From Rhodopseudomonas boonkerdii (GTDB lineage: Bacteria > Pseudomonadota > Alphaproteobacteria > Rhizobiales > Xanthobacteraceae): 64,000 nt of DNA. Made by a program: the position numbers and the translations under genes. How positions within the stretch are numbered: position 1 is the stretch's first letter; every line of letters begins with the position of its first letter. This document shows, piece after piece, positions 34,311-43,064 of the stretch. The notes beneath the pieces are model-generated. The model searched no databases, was not told the DNA's origin, and was given only the letters and a program-made list of their open reading frames with translations. The stretch covers positions 5,106,001-5,170,000 of the forward strand of contig NZ_CP036537.1 of the NCBI RefSeq assembly GCF_021184025.1, written 5' to 3'.

Positions 34311-34366
34311 TCGCACCGATCCGGCTTTCCCCGGATCGGCAGCGCCATGTCACGCATGGAAGGTCA

Positions 34367-35578
34367 TCACGCCTTGACCGCGCCATCACGCGACAGCGAC
34401 ACCAGCAATGCACCTGCCAGTGTCGCTGCGGCGAGATAGCCCACGGCGCCGAACGGTCCAAAACCGTCCACCAGAATGCCGCCGATCACCGCGCCAAGCG
34501 TGATCGCGATCTGGAATGCCGAGACCAGGAGGCCGCCGGCAGATTCGGCTTCGTCAGACGCCACCCGCACCATCCATGTCTGGAAGCCCACGGGCAGCGC
34601 ACCGAAGGCAAAGCCCCACAGACCGACGGCGATACCCGCAACAACGCCCGAACTGCCGGCCACGAACAACACCAGCGCCAGCACGGCGATGGCGGCAGAC
34701 GCCATGACGATCGCGCCTTTCACACTGCGTGCGACCAGCGCCCCACCGACGAAATTGCCGATGAAGCCGCCGACGCCAAAGGCCAGCAGGACCAGCGAGA
34801 TCGCGGTGACGGGCAGCAAAGGCACCTGCTCGAGAAAATGCCGGATATAAGTGAAGCCGGCAAAATGGCCGGAAATGCTGAGCCCGACGGCAATCATCAC
34901 GAGCCGCACGCTCGGCCGGCGCAGCAACACGAACAACGTGCGCACATCCGGCGATGTGAGTGGCGGCAGGCGCGGCAAGGTCAGCATCTGGAACACGAGC
35001 ACGACGCCACTGACGACAGCCGCCAGCATGAACACGTTGCGCCAGCCCCAGAGATCGCCGAGATAGGCGCCGATCGGCGCCGCGCTAACGGTGGCAATGG
35101 ACACGCCGCTGAAGATCAGCGAGATCGCACGCGGCAGCGCTTCCGCCGGCACCAGCCGCATGGCGGTGGCGGTGGCCATCGCCCAGAAACCGCTGAGACT
35201 GATGCCGAGCAGCACGCGGGCAAACAGCAGGACTGGCAGGCTGCCCGCCGTGGCCGACAACACGTTGGATACGATCAGCAGCGCCGTCAGCATCCACAAC
35301 ACGAGGCGGCGATCCATGGCGCGGGTCACGATGGTCATGGCCACCCCCGCCACGATGCCGACCAGCGACGTCGCCGTGACCACCTGGCCGGCGGCGCCGA
35401 CCGACACGCCGAGATCGGTGGCAATGGGCGTGAGCAGGCTGGCCGGCAGGAATTCCGCGGTGACCTGACTGAAAGCGCCGAGCATCAGGGAAAAGACGGG
35501 CGCCCAGGCCGGAACCGCCCGCTCGGTCGTTACGGGGGAAATATCGGCATCGAGTGCGGTGGTTGCAGAATCGGTCAT
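34367..35578 (-). CDS. MFS transporter, DHA1-type efflux protein
   Basis: This 403-residue major facilitator has twelve predicted helices. Its opening segment FSLMLGAFSQVTAEFLPASLL and motif-A-like MDRRLVLWM resemble the AraJ/YdhP/NepI branch of drug and nucleoside efflux transporters. The ligand cannot be predicted. An AraC-type regulator is divergent with a 68-base gap, the usual layout for a regulator-controlled efflux pump. Confidence 0.88.
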   Translation of the reverse strand: MTDSATTALDADISPVTTERAVPAWAPVFSLMLGAFSQVTAEFLPASLLTPIATDLGVSVGAAGQVVTATSLVGIVAGVAMTIVTRAMDRRLVLWMLTALLIVSNVLSATAGSLPVLLFARVLLGISLSGFWAMATATAMRLVPAEALPRAISLIFSGVSIATVSAAPIGAYLGDLWGWRNVFMLAAVVSGVVLVFQMLTLPRLPPLTSPDVRTLFVLLRRPSVRLVMIAVGLSISGHFAGFTYIRHFLEQVPLLPVTAISLVLLAFGVGGFIGNFVGGALVARSVKGAIVMASAAIAVLALVLFVAGSSGVVAGIAVGLWGFAFGALPVGFQTWMVRVASDEAESAGGLLVSAFQIAITLGAVIGGILVDGFGPFGAVGYLAAATLAGALLVSLSRDGAVKA

Positions 35579-35646
35579 GGCGGTCTCCGGATTGGAACTC
35601 GGAGATGGCGGTGACCCCGTGGAGTTTCCATGTTAGAAACACCGCG

Positions 35647-36633
35647 ATGCTTGATCATTCGTCCAGATATGCTGCAACGCACCCCCTGACAGAAATGCTG
35701 CGGGGCCTGAAGCTCGAGGGCGTCGAGTACAAGCGCTGCCGGATGACAGCTCCATGGGGCCTGTCCTTTCCCGCGCGGCCAAAGGCGCAATTCCACTTCA
35801 TTGCAGGGCGCGGCTGCTGGCTTCGGACGGCGGATAAGCCCTGGGTCCGCCTTGAGGAAGGCGACGCGGTGCTGCTGCCCCGCGGCGCCGAACACGCGCT
35901 GGCGAGTTCGCCCGACGCCTTTCCCGCGCCGGTCGGAAATTGCCAGTTCGAGCCGGTCTGCTGCGGCATTCTCGATACCTGTGTCGGCGGCAACCGCGAC
36001 GGCGAGGAGACCGTGCTGTTCGGTGCCGGCATGAGCTTCAATCTCGACAGCCAGCATCCGCTGCTTCTGATGATGCCCGAACTGATGCAGATGCACGAAC
36101 TCGCCACCGACGAGCCCGCCATCCCGCATTTGCTCGAAGCCATGACGGCCGAACTCGCACTGGATCGCGTCGGCGCCGGCGGCATGCTGACCCGGCTCGC
36201 CGATGTGATCGCCGCGGCCCTGATCCGCAACTGGGTGGAGAAGGGCTGCGGCTCCGCAGGCTGGGTCGCCGCAGCGCGCGATCCCGGCATCGGGCGCGTT
36301 CTCGCCGCGATCCATCGCGAGCCCACCAGAGACTGGACTGTCGAGGCGCTGGCCGAGGTGATGCATGCGTCGCGCTCGGCCTTTGCGCTCCGCTTCGCGA
36401 ATGTGGTGGGCCAGACACCTGCACGCTATGTCGCACAATTGCGGATGCAGGAAGCCAAGCAATGGCTGGTCCGCGACCGCCTGAAAATTGCGATCGTGGC
36501 GCGCCGGCTGGGCTATGAATCGGAAGCAGCGTTCAGCCGCGCTTTCAAGCGCATCATCGGTGCGCCGCCGAGCCATTTTCGCACGACGGGGGCTGCGGCT
36601 GGCGACGAAAGGCCGGATGGACCGACGCCTTAA
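35647..36633 (+). CDS. AraC-family regulator with N-terminal cupin
   Basis: This 328-residue regulator has a cupin_6-type sensor domain (about 25-190, with HFIAGRGCWLR and EEGDAVLLPRGAEHAL) and two helix-turn-helix units at about 220-320 (VEALAEVMHASRSAFALRF and IAIVARRLGYESEAAFSRAF). It is divergent from the MFS gene and probably controls it in response to a small ligand. The ATG at 35647 is chosen; an in-frame ATG at 35605 would extend it into the promoter gap. Its stop overlaps the stop of the convergent YjfB-like gene by four bases. Confidence 0.88.
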   Translation: MLDHSSRYAATHPLTEMLRGLKLEGVEYKRCRMTAPWGLSFPARPKAQFHFIAGRGCWLRTADKPWVRLEEGDAVLLPRGAEHALASSPDAFPAPVGNCQFEPVCCGILDTCVGGNRDGEETVLFGAGMSFNLDSQHPLLLMMPELMQMHELATDEPAIPHLLEAMTAELALDRVGAGGMLTRLADVIAAALIRNWVEKGCGSAGWVAAARDPGIGRVLAAIHREPTRDWTVEALAEVMHASRSAFALRFANVVGQTPARYVAQLRMQEAKQWLVRDRLKIAIVARRLGYESEAAFSRAFKRIIGAPPSHFRTTGAAAGDERPDGPTP

Positions 36634-36821
36634 GCGGCGATATCGACCTTGCCGCCGATGCCGGCGCCGAGATTGGCCTGCGACGGCTGTGCGCCTTCGA
36701 GCAAGGTCATCACCGTCGAACGCTCCATGTCGGCATTCGACTTGATGAGCGAGGTTGCGATCTGCTGCTGCGTTCCCGCTGCCTTCATAGCCATCGCACT
36801 GGCGACCAGAGCCATATCCAT
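36630..36821 (-). CDS. YjfB-family small protein (putative motility-associated)
   Basis: This 63-residue protein has the YjfB family pattern: an N-terminal MDMALVASAMAMKAAGTQQQ helix, a central MERSTVMTLLEG helix and a glycine-rich tail. Family members are often annotated as putative motility proteins, because the Bacillus member is sigma-D-linked, but no activity is known. A CGGAGTG ribosome binding site precedes the ATG at 36821. It is tail to tail with the AraC gene. Confidence 0.78.
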   Translation of the reverse strand: MDMALVASAMAMKAAGTQQQIATSLIKSNADMERSTVMTLLEGAQPSQANLGAGIGGKVDIAA

Positions 36822-36879
36822 CGAAACACTCCGAAACACGTGGAGACGGTATAGCGATGCGGGGTTAACGAAATTTGAG

Positions 36880-37731
36880 CTAGCTGGCGCCCGCCCGGAA
36901 CGCCGCCCCCAGCGTCCGCAGCGCATGGCGGGCACGGGGATCGGTCAGGCTCGAATGCAGCATGGTCTCGGCATCCTGCAATTTCGGCAGACCGAGCCGC
37001 GGACCGAGATCGATGCTGCCGGCGGGAGCGACACGGCGGACAAGGGCACCGACAGCGAGACCCGCGGAGATCGCCGCACCGATGGTCGCGACACCGCCGC
37101 CGACAAAGGCCTCGGTCCAGGGAATGCCGGCGCCATCGAGCGCCGCCACCGCCGCGGCGCGCACCGTGCAAGGCGCCGCCTGCGCCGCGAGGCGCAGCGG
37201 CTCCCCGGGCGTGTACCGGAAATCCGGCGCGCCCATCCAGCCGAACGGTTCTTCCATCAAGACCTCGCCATCGCCACGGCGCTTGTCGATGCGCAGCACG
37301 ATGGCCGCATCGAGATCGCCGGCGTCATAGGCGGACAGGACGACCCGCGACGATTCGATCCGCAATTCGATCACCAGCGACGGATCGGTCTCGCCCATGC
37401 GCTTCAGCACATCGGCGAGATCGGCGCCCACCAGGTGATGGCTGATCCCGACCACCAGTCGTCGCCGTTCGGTGGCGAATGAGCCAATGGCCGACTGATG
37501 CGCGGCCACGAGGTTGCGCGCCGAACCGAGAAAAGCCGCCCCTTCGGTGGACAACCGCACCAGCCGCGGCGTGCGTTCCAGCAGCCGCTTGCCGAGGCCG
37601 CTCTCCAACCGCTTGATCTTCAGACTGACGGCCGACTGGGTGCTGCCCATCGCCTCGGCGGCGCGCGTGAAACTGGTGAGATCGGCCACCAGGACGAAGG
37701 CCTGCACAGCCTCGATATCGAGCGCTTTCAT
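36880..37731 (-). CDS. LysR-family transcriptional regulator
   Basis: This 283-residue LysR regulator has an N-terminal winged helix at 1-60 (FTRAAEAMGSTQSAVSLKIKRLE) and an effector-binding domain from about 90. It lies divergent from a tautomerase and an aminotransferase gene. The A/T-rich gap between them contains a perfect TGAAATA-T-TATTTCA palindrome, listed separately, that is a likely binding site. Confidence 0.9.
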   Translation of the reverse strand: MKALDIEAVQAFVLVADLTSFTRAAEAMGSTQSAVSLKIKRLESGLGKRLLERTPRLVRLSTEGAAFLGSARNLVAAHQSAIGSFATERRRLVVGISHHLVGADLADVLKRMGETDPSLVIELRIESSRVVLSAYDAGDLDAAIVLRIDKRRGDGEVLMEEPFGWMGAPDFRYTPGEPLRLAAQAAPCTVRAAAVAALDGAGIPWTEAFVGGGVATIGAAISAGLAVGALVRRVAPAGSIDLGPRLGLPKLQDAETMLHSSLTDPRARHALRTLGAAFRAGAS

Positions 37732-37758
37732 GGGCGGTCCATTTCAAATCCTCATCAT

Positions 37759-37773
37759 TGAAATATTATTTCA
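37759..37773. promoter_or_regulatory. Candidate LysR operator between lysR and tautomerase
   Basis: A perfect 15-bp palindrome (TGAAATATTATTTCA) lies 28 bases upstream of the LysR start. It is nested in a wider inverted pair, TCATTG at 37755-37760 and CAATGA at 37783-37788. The spacing and A/T-richness fit LysR binding sites (T-N11-A), and it is the most A/T-rich spot in the neighbourhood. Confidence 0.55.
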
Positions 37774-37840
37774 TATCATTTTCCAATGATCAATGCGGCG
37801 CTACGTTTGCTCGATCGGAATTGATCGACAGGAGACCACG

Positions 37841-38224
37841 ATGCCGCTGATCCGCATTTCGCTGAAGAAGGGCACCTCGCAGACCCACCGCGCCGCCATT
37901 GCCGATGGCGTCTATCAGGCGCTGCGGGAGACTTTCAACGTCCCGGAGAACGACCGCTTCGTCACCATCCACGAGCATGGCGACGGCGATTTCATCTACG
38001 ATCCCACCTATTTCGGCATCCAGCGCAGCGATGCCCTGGTGATCATCCAGGCCACCGTCAGCAACACGCGGTCGCGTGAGCAGAAGCAGGCGCTCTACAG
38101 GCGCATCGTCGAGAAACTGACCGACAGACCGGGCCTGCGGCCGGAGGACATCTTCATCAATCTCGTCGAGGTGCCGCCGGAGAACTGGTCGTTCGGTCAC
38201 GGCGTCGCGCAATATGTGCAGTAA
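37841..38224 (+). CDS. Tautomerase-family protein
   Basis: This 127-residue tautomerase-superfamily member begins with the catalytic proline after the initiator Met (MPLIRISLKKGTS). The segment ENDRFVTIHEHGDGDFIYDP and the RIVEKL and RPEDIFINLVEVPPENWSFG blocks fit the tautomerase_2 family. Members act on small keto-enol or halogenated acids. A strong ribosome binding site (CAGGAGACC) precedes 37841. It is followed after five bases by the aminotransferase, so the two form an operon under the divergent LysR. Confidence 0.88.
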   Translation: MPLIRISLKKGTSQTHRAAIADGVYQALRETFNVPENDRFVTIHEHGDGDFIYDPTYFGIQRSDALVIIQATVSNTRSREQKQALYRRIVEKLTDRPGLRPEDIFINLVEVPPENWSFGHGVAQYVQ

Positions 38225-38229
38225 ACGCC

Positions 38230-39426
38230 ATGATCGCTTTATCACCGCGCCTTCGCGAGATTGCCGCCTCCCCCGCAGCACGGTTGCGACAGCGGGCCCG
38301 TGAACTGCGCGAAGCCGGTCGCGACATCATCGAATTGTCGTCGGGCAATGTGGACTTTCCGACCCCGGACCACGTAATTGCCGCGGCCCATGCGGCGGCC
38401 TTGCGCGGCGAGACGCGCTATACCGACGCAGACGGCACGCCGGCGCTCAAGGCGGCGATCAGCACGGCGCTGCGGCGCGATCACGGGCTGGACTATGACC
38501 ATGACGAGATCGTCGCCACCAGCGGCTCGACCGTGGCCATCTTCCTCACCTTCTTCGCCACGCTGTCGCCCGGCGACGAGGTGATCGTGCCCTCGCCCTA
38601 TTGGGCGCCCTATCTCGACCAGGTGCGGCTGGCCGGCGGCACGCCCGTCATCGTCCCGTGCCCGCAAAACAACGGCTACCGGCTGCGCCCCGCGGATCTG
38701 GCCGCCGCCATTTCCGAACGCACGCGCTGGCTGATCATCAACAATCCCGTCAATCCATCCGGCGCCGTCTATTCCCGCGACGATCTCGCTGCACTGGCCG
38801 ATGTGCTGCTGCACTATCCGAATATCGGCATCATCGCTGATGGACTCTACGAACACTTCGCGTTCGAGGCGGCGGCGACATTGGCGCAGGTCCAGCCGCG
38901 GCTGAAGCCGCGCATCGTCACCGTCAGCGGCGTCGCCAAGACCTACGGCATGATGGGATGGCGGCTCGGCTATGCTGCAGGTCCAAAAGCGCTGATGAGC
39001 GAAATCCGCAAACTGCTCTCGCAAACGACATCCTGCCCGTCGTCGATCAGCCAGGCAGCGGCCATCGCTGCCTTGACTGGACCGCAGGACTTGCGTCGCG
39101 AACGGCTCGCCATTCTCGTCCAGCGACGCGACCGGTTTGTCGCGCGCCTCAACCGATGTGGGGGACTTTCCTGCACTGCGCCGGAAGGGACATTCTTTCT
39201 GGTGGTGTCCTGCAGCGGCCTGATCGGCAAACACACGCCTGCCGGCCAGCAGATCGTTACCGACCGCGATGTCGCCGCCTATCTGCTCGACGCCGCCGGC
39301 GTGTCGGTGGTGGCCGGAGAGGACTACGGTGCCTCGCCGAGTTTCCGCGTCAATTTTTCCAATCCCGACGACCTGCTCGACGGCGCAGCTGACCTTATCG
39401 AACAGGCATGCGAGGCCTTGCAATGA
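38230..39426 (+). CDS. Class I/II PLP-dependent aminotransferase
   Basis: This 398-residue aminotransferase of the aspartate-aminotransferase fold has its PLP lysine at Lys237 in SGVAKTYGMMGWRLGY. NNPVNPSG (171-178), Asp204 and Tyr207 form the cofactor pocket, and YTDADGTPALKAA (64-76) is the usual N-terminal block. The substrate is unknown. A 43-residue small membrane protein gene overlaps its stop codon. Confidence 0.92.
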   Translation: MIALSPRLREIAASPAARLRQRARELREAGRDIIELSSGNVDFPTPDHVIAAAHAAALRGETRYTDADGTPALKAAISTALRRDHGLDYDHDEIVATSGSTVAIFLTFFATLSPGDEVIVPSPYWAPYLDQVRLAGGTPVIVPCPQNNGYRLRPADLAAAISERTRWLIINNPVNPSGAVYSRDDLAALADVLLHYPNIGIIADGLYEHFAFEAAATLAQVQPRLKPRIVTVSGVAKTYGMMGWRLGYAAGPKALMSEIRKLLSQTTSCPSSISQAAAIAALTGPQDLRRERLAILVQRRDRFVARLNRCGGLSCTAPEGTFFLVVSCSGLIGKHTPAGQQIVTDRDVAAYLLDAAGVSVVAGEDYGASPSFRVNFSNPDDLLDGAADLIEQACEALQ

Positions 39427-39554
39427 TCGTTTCTCGAACGGAGAGCGCGCGATTGTCGGCGATCGCGCATGTCGGCGGTGTCATCATGGGCATGGCAACG
39501 ATCGTGGCCATGGTGCCGGGCATGGTGCAGGTGATGCGAATGCTGAATCCGTAG
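39423..39554 (+). CDS. Small membrane protein overlapping the aminotransferase stop
   Basis: This 43-codon open frame starts in ATGA at the aminotransferase stop (39423-39426) and ends with TAG at 39552-39554. The product has one hydrophobic helix (GGVIMGMATIVAMVPGMVQV) after a short charged leader, and a methionine-rich tail. The ATGA overlap indicates translational coupling in the tautomerase-aminotransferase operon. I do not recognise a family, so expression is inferred from position only. Confidence 0.5.
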   Translation: MIVSRTESARLSAIAHVGGVIMGMATIVAMVPGMVQVMRMLNP

Positions 39555-39566
39555 GGCGACCAGGCT

Positions 39567-40559
39567 CTACGGCTGCGCCTCACTCATGAAGCGCGCACGG
39601 TAGTCGCCGGGACTGAGGCCGACCTTGCTGCGGAAGTGATGGCGCAGCGTATGCGCACTGCCGAAGCCCACCGCCATCGCGATGGTCTCCATGCTCGCCT
39701 GTCCCTGACACAGCAAGCGTTTCGCTTCAGTGACGCGCTCGGCGGCAAGCCAGTCGCCGGGCGTCTGCCCTGTTGCTTCGGAAAATCGGCGCAGGAAGGT
39801 GCGCGGGCTCATGCGCGCCAGCTTTGCCATACGCGCCACGCTCCAAGTGCTAGCGAGATCGGCGCGGACGCGGTCGAGCAACGGCGCGATTTCCAGCCCT
39901 TCACGAATGGCCACTGGACGTTCGAGAAACTGCGCCTGCCCGCCAGTGCGGTGCGCCGGCATCACGAGACGACGCGCCACCGAATTTGCAGCTGCCGGCC
40001 CAAAATCCTGACGGACGATCTCGATCAGGAGATCGATGCCGGCGGCGCTTCCCGCAGCAGTATAGACGCGGTCATACACGCGATAGAGCGAAGCGTCATC
40101 GACCGCGATATCGGGATGACGCTGGCGGAGCTTGTCGGCGTAGCGCCAATGCGTTGTCGCAGTCCCACCTGACAGCAGGCCGGTCGCTGCCAGAACGAAG
40201 GCGCCGGAACAGAGCGAGGCGAGCCGCGCTCCGCGGGCATGCGCGGCACGGAGATGCCCACAGAGGTCTTCGGGGACAGGATGATCGACACCGCGCCAGC
40301 CCGGCACCACGATGATGTCGGCCTGCTCGATCATTTTCGGCCCGCAATCCGGGGTAATGGAAAAGCCGCCATGGGCACGCAGCGGCCCGTCCTCGATGGC
40401 GCAACTGGCGAAGCGGTACCAGCCATCGCCCAGTTCAGGCCGTGACAGCCCAAAGATTTCGGCGACGATGCCGAATTCGAAGGTGCAGAGGCCGTCATAG
40501 AGCAGCGCGGCCACCAGAGGTCCGGTGCGATTTGGCATGATCTTTACGTACATTGTCAT
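39567..40559 (-). CDS. ftrA: GlxA/FtrA-type AraC regulator with DJ-1-like domain
   Basis: This 330-residue regulator has an N-terminal DJ-1/PfpI-like sensor domain (about 12-180), with the cysteine in ASLCSGAFVLA (Cys117), and a C-terminal AraC domain (about 225-325, with LARMSPRTFLRRF and IAMAVGFGSAHTLRHHF). FtrA-type regulators occur next to rhodanese genes, as here, where a rhodanese gene is divergent with a 60-base gap. Control of that gene is therefore likely. Confidence 0.88.
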   Translation of the reverse strand: MTMYVKIMPNRTGPLVAALLYDGLCTFEFGIVAEIFGLSRPELGDGWYRFASCAIEDGPLRAHGGFSITPDCGPKMIEQADIIVVPGWRGVDHPVPEDLCGHLRAAHARGARLASLCSGAFVLAATGLLSGGTATTHWRYADKLRQRHPDIAVDDASLYRVYDRVYTAAGSAAGIDLLIEIVRQDFGPAAANSVARRLVMPAHRTGGQAQFLERPVAIREGLEIAPLLDRVRADLASTWSVARMAKLARMSPRTFLRRFSEATGQTPGDWLAAERVTEAKRLLCQGQASMETIAMAVGFGSAHTLRHHFRSKVGLSPGDYRARFMSEAQP

Positions 40560-40619
40560 TCACGCCAATTGCAAGACGGACGCGGAATGGCTGACGTTTC
40601 ATGGCGAAAGGAGACCGCC

Positions 40620-41012
40620 ATGAACACTACCGTGACTGCCGTACCGCCTGCCCCGAGCGCCCTCGCTGCCGAGCATTTCGCCGCCGAATTCGCCTTCGAA
40701 ACCGATTGCTGGGATGTCCATGACGCCCTCGCCAAGGGCGCCGATTTCGTGCTGCTCGACGTCCGCGGCCCCGCGCTATTTGCCCGTGGGCATGTGCCCG
40801 GCGCGATCAACCTGCCCCATGGCAAGATCGTGCGCTCGAAGATGAGCGAATGGCCGGAAGGGACGATCTTCGTGACCTACTGCGCCGGCCCGCATTGCAA
40901 CGGCGCCGCCCGCGGCGCCTTGCGGCTCGCGGAGCTGAACCTGCCGGTGAAGATCATGGCCGGCGGAATCACCGGATGGATGGATGAGGGATTTGAGCTG
41001 GCGACGGGATGA
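40620..41012 (+). CDS. Rhodanese-like sulfurtransferase
   Basis: This 130-residue single rhodanese domain has the catalytic cysteine at Cys88 in TYCAGPHCNGA, a six-residue active loop typical of rhodaneses. LLDVRGPALFARGHVPGAINLP (45-66) is the conserved CH2A block. It transfers sulfane sulfur from thiosulfate-type donors in family members. The start at 40620 has CGAAAGGAGACC upstream, and the frame above it is unrelated. It is divergent from the FtrA-type regulator, its usual partner. Confidence 0.9.
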   Translation: MNTTVTAVPPAPSALAAEHFAAEFAFETDCWDVHDALAKGADFVLLDVRGPALFARGHVPGAINLPHGKIVRSKMSEWPEGTIFVTYCAGPHCNGAARGALRLAELNLPVKIMAGGITGWMDEGFELATG

Positions 41013-41023
41013 TCGCCGCGGCT

Positions 41024-41112
41024 GTAGGGCGGATTAGCGAAGCGCAATCCGCCGTGGCGTTTCCACAATGACATCGGCCGGCGGACTACGGCTTCGCCTA
41101 ATCCGCCCTACG
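41024..41112. repeat. Palindromic repeat, family B
   Basis: TAGGGCGGATTAGCGA at the left and TAATCCGCCCTACGG at the right pair, with inner CAATCCGCCG and GGCGGACTAC arms. It closely resembles the copy at 33734-33818 and separates the convergent rhodanese and hydroxybutyryl-CoA dehydrogenase genes. Confidence 0.85.
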
Positions 41113-41122
41113 GCACAGCGCG

Positions 41123-42004
41123 TTACCGCGTCGGCACCGGCTTTTCGCCGCGATAGTCGTAGAAGCCGCGCTGGGTTTTGCGGCCGAGCCAACCGGCTTC
41201 GACATATTTCACCAGCAGCGGGCACGGACGATACTTGGAGTCCGCGAGCCCTTCATGCAGCACCTGCATGATCGACAGACAGGTATCGAGGCCGATGAAA
41301 TCGGCGAGTTCGAGCGGGCCCATCGGATGATGCGCGCCGAGCTTCATCGCCATATCGATGGCTTCCACATTGCCGACGCCTTCATACAGCGTGTAGATCG
41401 CCTCGTTGATCATCGGCAGAAGAATACGATTGACGATGAAGGCCGGGAAATCCTCCGAAACGGCGATCTGCTTGCCGAGCTTGGTGACGAATTCCTTCGA
41501 GGCATCGAACGTAGCGTCGTCGGTCGCGATGCCGCGGATCAGCTCGACCAGCTCCATGACCGGCACCGGATTCATGAAATGAATGCCGATGAATTTTTCC
41601 GGACGGTCGGTGGAGGCCGCGAGGCGCGTGATCGAGATCGACGAGGTGTTGGAGGCGACGATCGTTTCCGGCTTCAGCACCGCGCAGAGGTCATGAAAAA
41701 TCTTGCGCTTGGTCTCTTCCTTCTCGACCGCGGATTCGATCACCAGATCGCAGCTGGCGAGTTCGTCCAGCGTATCCACCAAGGCGATGCGATCGAGCGC
41801 GCCCTTCTTGGCGTCTTCGGTGATGACCTTCTTCGACACCTGACGGGTCAGGTTGCCGGTGATGGTGGCCATCGCGGATTTCAGGCGATCGGCGGAGACG
41901 TCGTTCAGCACCACGTCGAAACCGCCCAGCGCCGCCACATGCGCGATACCGTTGCCCATCTGGCCCGAGCCGATCACGCCGACTTTCTTGATCATAACCG
42001 CCAT
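41123..42004 (-). CDS. hbd: 3-hydroxybutyryl-CoA dehydrogenase
   Basis: This 293-residue short 3-hydroxyacyl-CoA dehydrogenase interconverts (S)-3-hydroxybutyryl-CoA and acetoacetyl-CoA with NAD(P). The Rossmann motif GSGQMG is at 12-17. The catalytic block NTSSISITRLA and GIHFMNPVPVMELVEL with its histidine is near 137-147, and the C-terminal substrate domain starts with MINEAIYTLYEGV. The start is placed at 42004 (MAVMIKK); 41995 is also possible. It follows etfBA on the same strand, separated by a strong terminator. Confidence 0.93.
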   Translation of the reverse strand: MAVMIKKVGVIGSGQMGNGIAHVAALGGFDVVLNDVSADRLKSAMATITGNLTRQVSKKVITEDAKKGALDRIALVDTLDELASCDLVIESAVEKEETKRKIFHDLCAVLKPETIVASNTSSISITRLAASTDRPEKFIGIHFMNPVPVMELVELIRGIATDDATFDASKEFVTKLGKQIAVSEDFPAFIVNRILLPMINEAIYTLYEGVGNVEAIDMAMKLGAHHPMGPLELADFIGLDTCLSIMQVLHEGLADSKYRPCPLLVKYVEAGWLGRKTQRGFYDYRGEKPVPTR

Positions 42005-42067
42005 CTTGTCTGTGTCTGTGGAACCCAGGACCGCGCATATCACGGCCCGAAGCGCGCATCATGCCAT

Positions 42068-42101
42068 AAAAAACCGGCCGGAGTCAGGTACTCCGGCCGG
42101 T
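42068..42101 (-). terminator. Rho-independent terminator after etfA
   Basis: ACCGGCCGGAGT and ACTCCGGCCGGT form a perfect 12-bp stem around a five-base loop. On the minus strand the hairpin is followed by TTTTTT (42068-42073), so it ends the etfBA transcript before hbd. Confidence 0.92.
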
Positions 42102-42128
42102 GTCGTTAATTCCAGCGTTTGACGTGCC

Positions 42129-43064
42129 TTATTTGCCGATCGCGTCGGTCAGTTCCGGCACCGCCTGGTAGAGGTCGGCGACCAGGCCGTAATCGGCAAC
42201 CTGGAAGATCGGGGCGTCCTCGTCCTTGTTGATGGCGACGATGACCTTGGAGTCCTTCATGCCGGCCAAGTGCTGGATGGCGCCGGAAATGCCGATGGCG
42301 ACATACAGTTCCGGAGCGACCACCTTGCCAGTCTGCCCAACCTGCCAGTCGTTCGGCGCGTAGCCAGCGTCAACCGCGGCACGCGAAGCGCCAACGCCGG
42401 CACCGAGCTTATCGGCCAGCGGCTCGATATATTTGGTGAAGTTCTCGCGGCTCTGCATGGCACGACCACCGGAAACGATGATCTTCGCCGAGGTCAGTTC
42501 CGGACGATCGCTCTTCGCCATATCCTCGCCGACGAAGGTCGACAGGCCGGGATTCTCCGCCGCCGCCGTATCCTCGACCGACGCGCTGCCGCCGTCGCCG
42601 GCTGCTGCGAAGGTGGAGGTGCGGACGGTGATGACTTTCTTGGCGTCCTTCGACTTCACGGTCTGGATCGCGTTGCCGGCATAGATCGGGCGCTCGAACG
42701 TGTCGGGCGCGACCACCTTGGTGATCTCCGATACCTGCATCACGTCGAGCAAGGCAGCGACGCGCGGCATGGTGTTCTTCGAGCGCGTGGTGGCGGCGGC
42801 GATGATCACGTCATAGGCCGGGGCCAGCTTGACGATCAGCGCAGCCAGCGGCTCGGCGAGATCGTGGGCATAGGCTTCGTTGTCGGCCAAGAGCACCTTG
42901 GCGACGCCGTTCAGCTTGGCGGCTGCTTCGGCGGCAGGCTTGGCATTCTGGCCGGCCACCAGCACATGCACATCGCCGCCGATCTGGGTGGCGGCGGTGA
43001 GCACCTTGTTGGTCGAATCCTTCAGCGAGGCGTTGTCGTGATCTGCGAGAAGAAGAATAGCCAT
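42129..43064 (-). CDS. etfA: Electron transfer flavoprotein alpha subunit
   Basis: This 311-residue alpha subunit of ETF (FixB family) carries FAD and passes electrons from acyl-CoA dehydrogenases to ETF-ubiquinone oxidoreductase. The FAD domain (about 185-305) has [42 protein letters not shown] and the terminal [20 protein letters not shown] and [10 protein letters not shown] blocks. Its ATG overlaps the etfB stop by one base (TAATG). An acyl-CoA dehydrogenase gene lies further along at 53596. Confidence 0.96.
   Translation of the reverse strand: MAILLLADHDNASLKDSTNKVLTAATQIGGDVHVLVAGQNAKPAAEAAAKLNGVAKVLLADNEAYAHDLAEPLAALIVKLAPAYDVIIAAATTRSKNTMPRVAALLDVMQVSEITKVVAPDTFERPIYAGNAIQTVKSKDAKKVITVRTSTFAAAGDGGSASVEDTAAAENPGLSTFVGEDMAKSDRPELTSAKIIVSGGRAMQSRENFTKYIEPLADKLGAGVGASRAAVDAGYAPNDWQVGQTGKVVAPELYVAIGISGAIQHLAGMKDSKVIVAINKDEDAPIFQVADYGLVADLYQAVPELTDAIGK

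Noticed and set aside
33896..35614. 572-codon plus-strand open frame covering the MFS transporter gene
   Set aside because: It is antisense to a clear 12-helix transporter, its protein is a His/Arg/Gln-rich string with no domain, and it arises from high GC at third codon positions.
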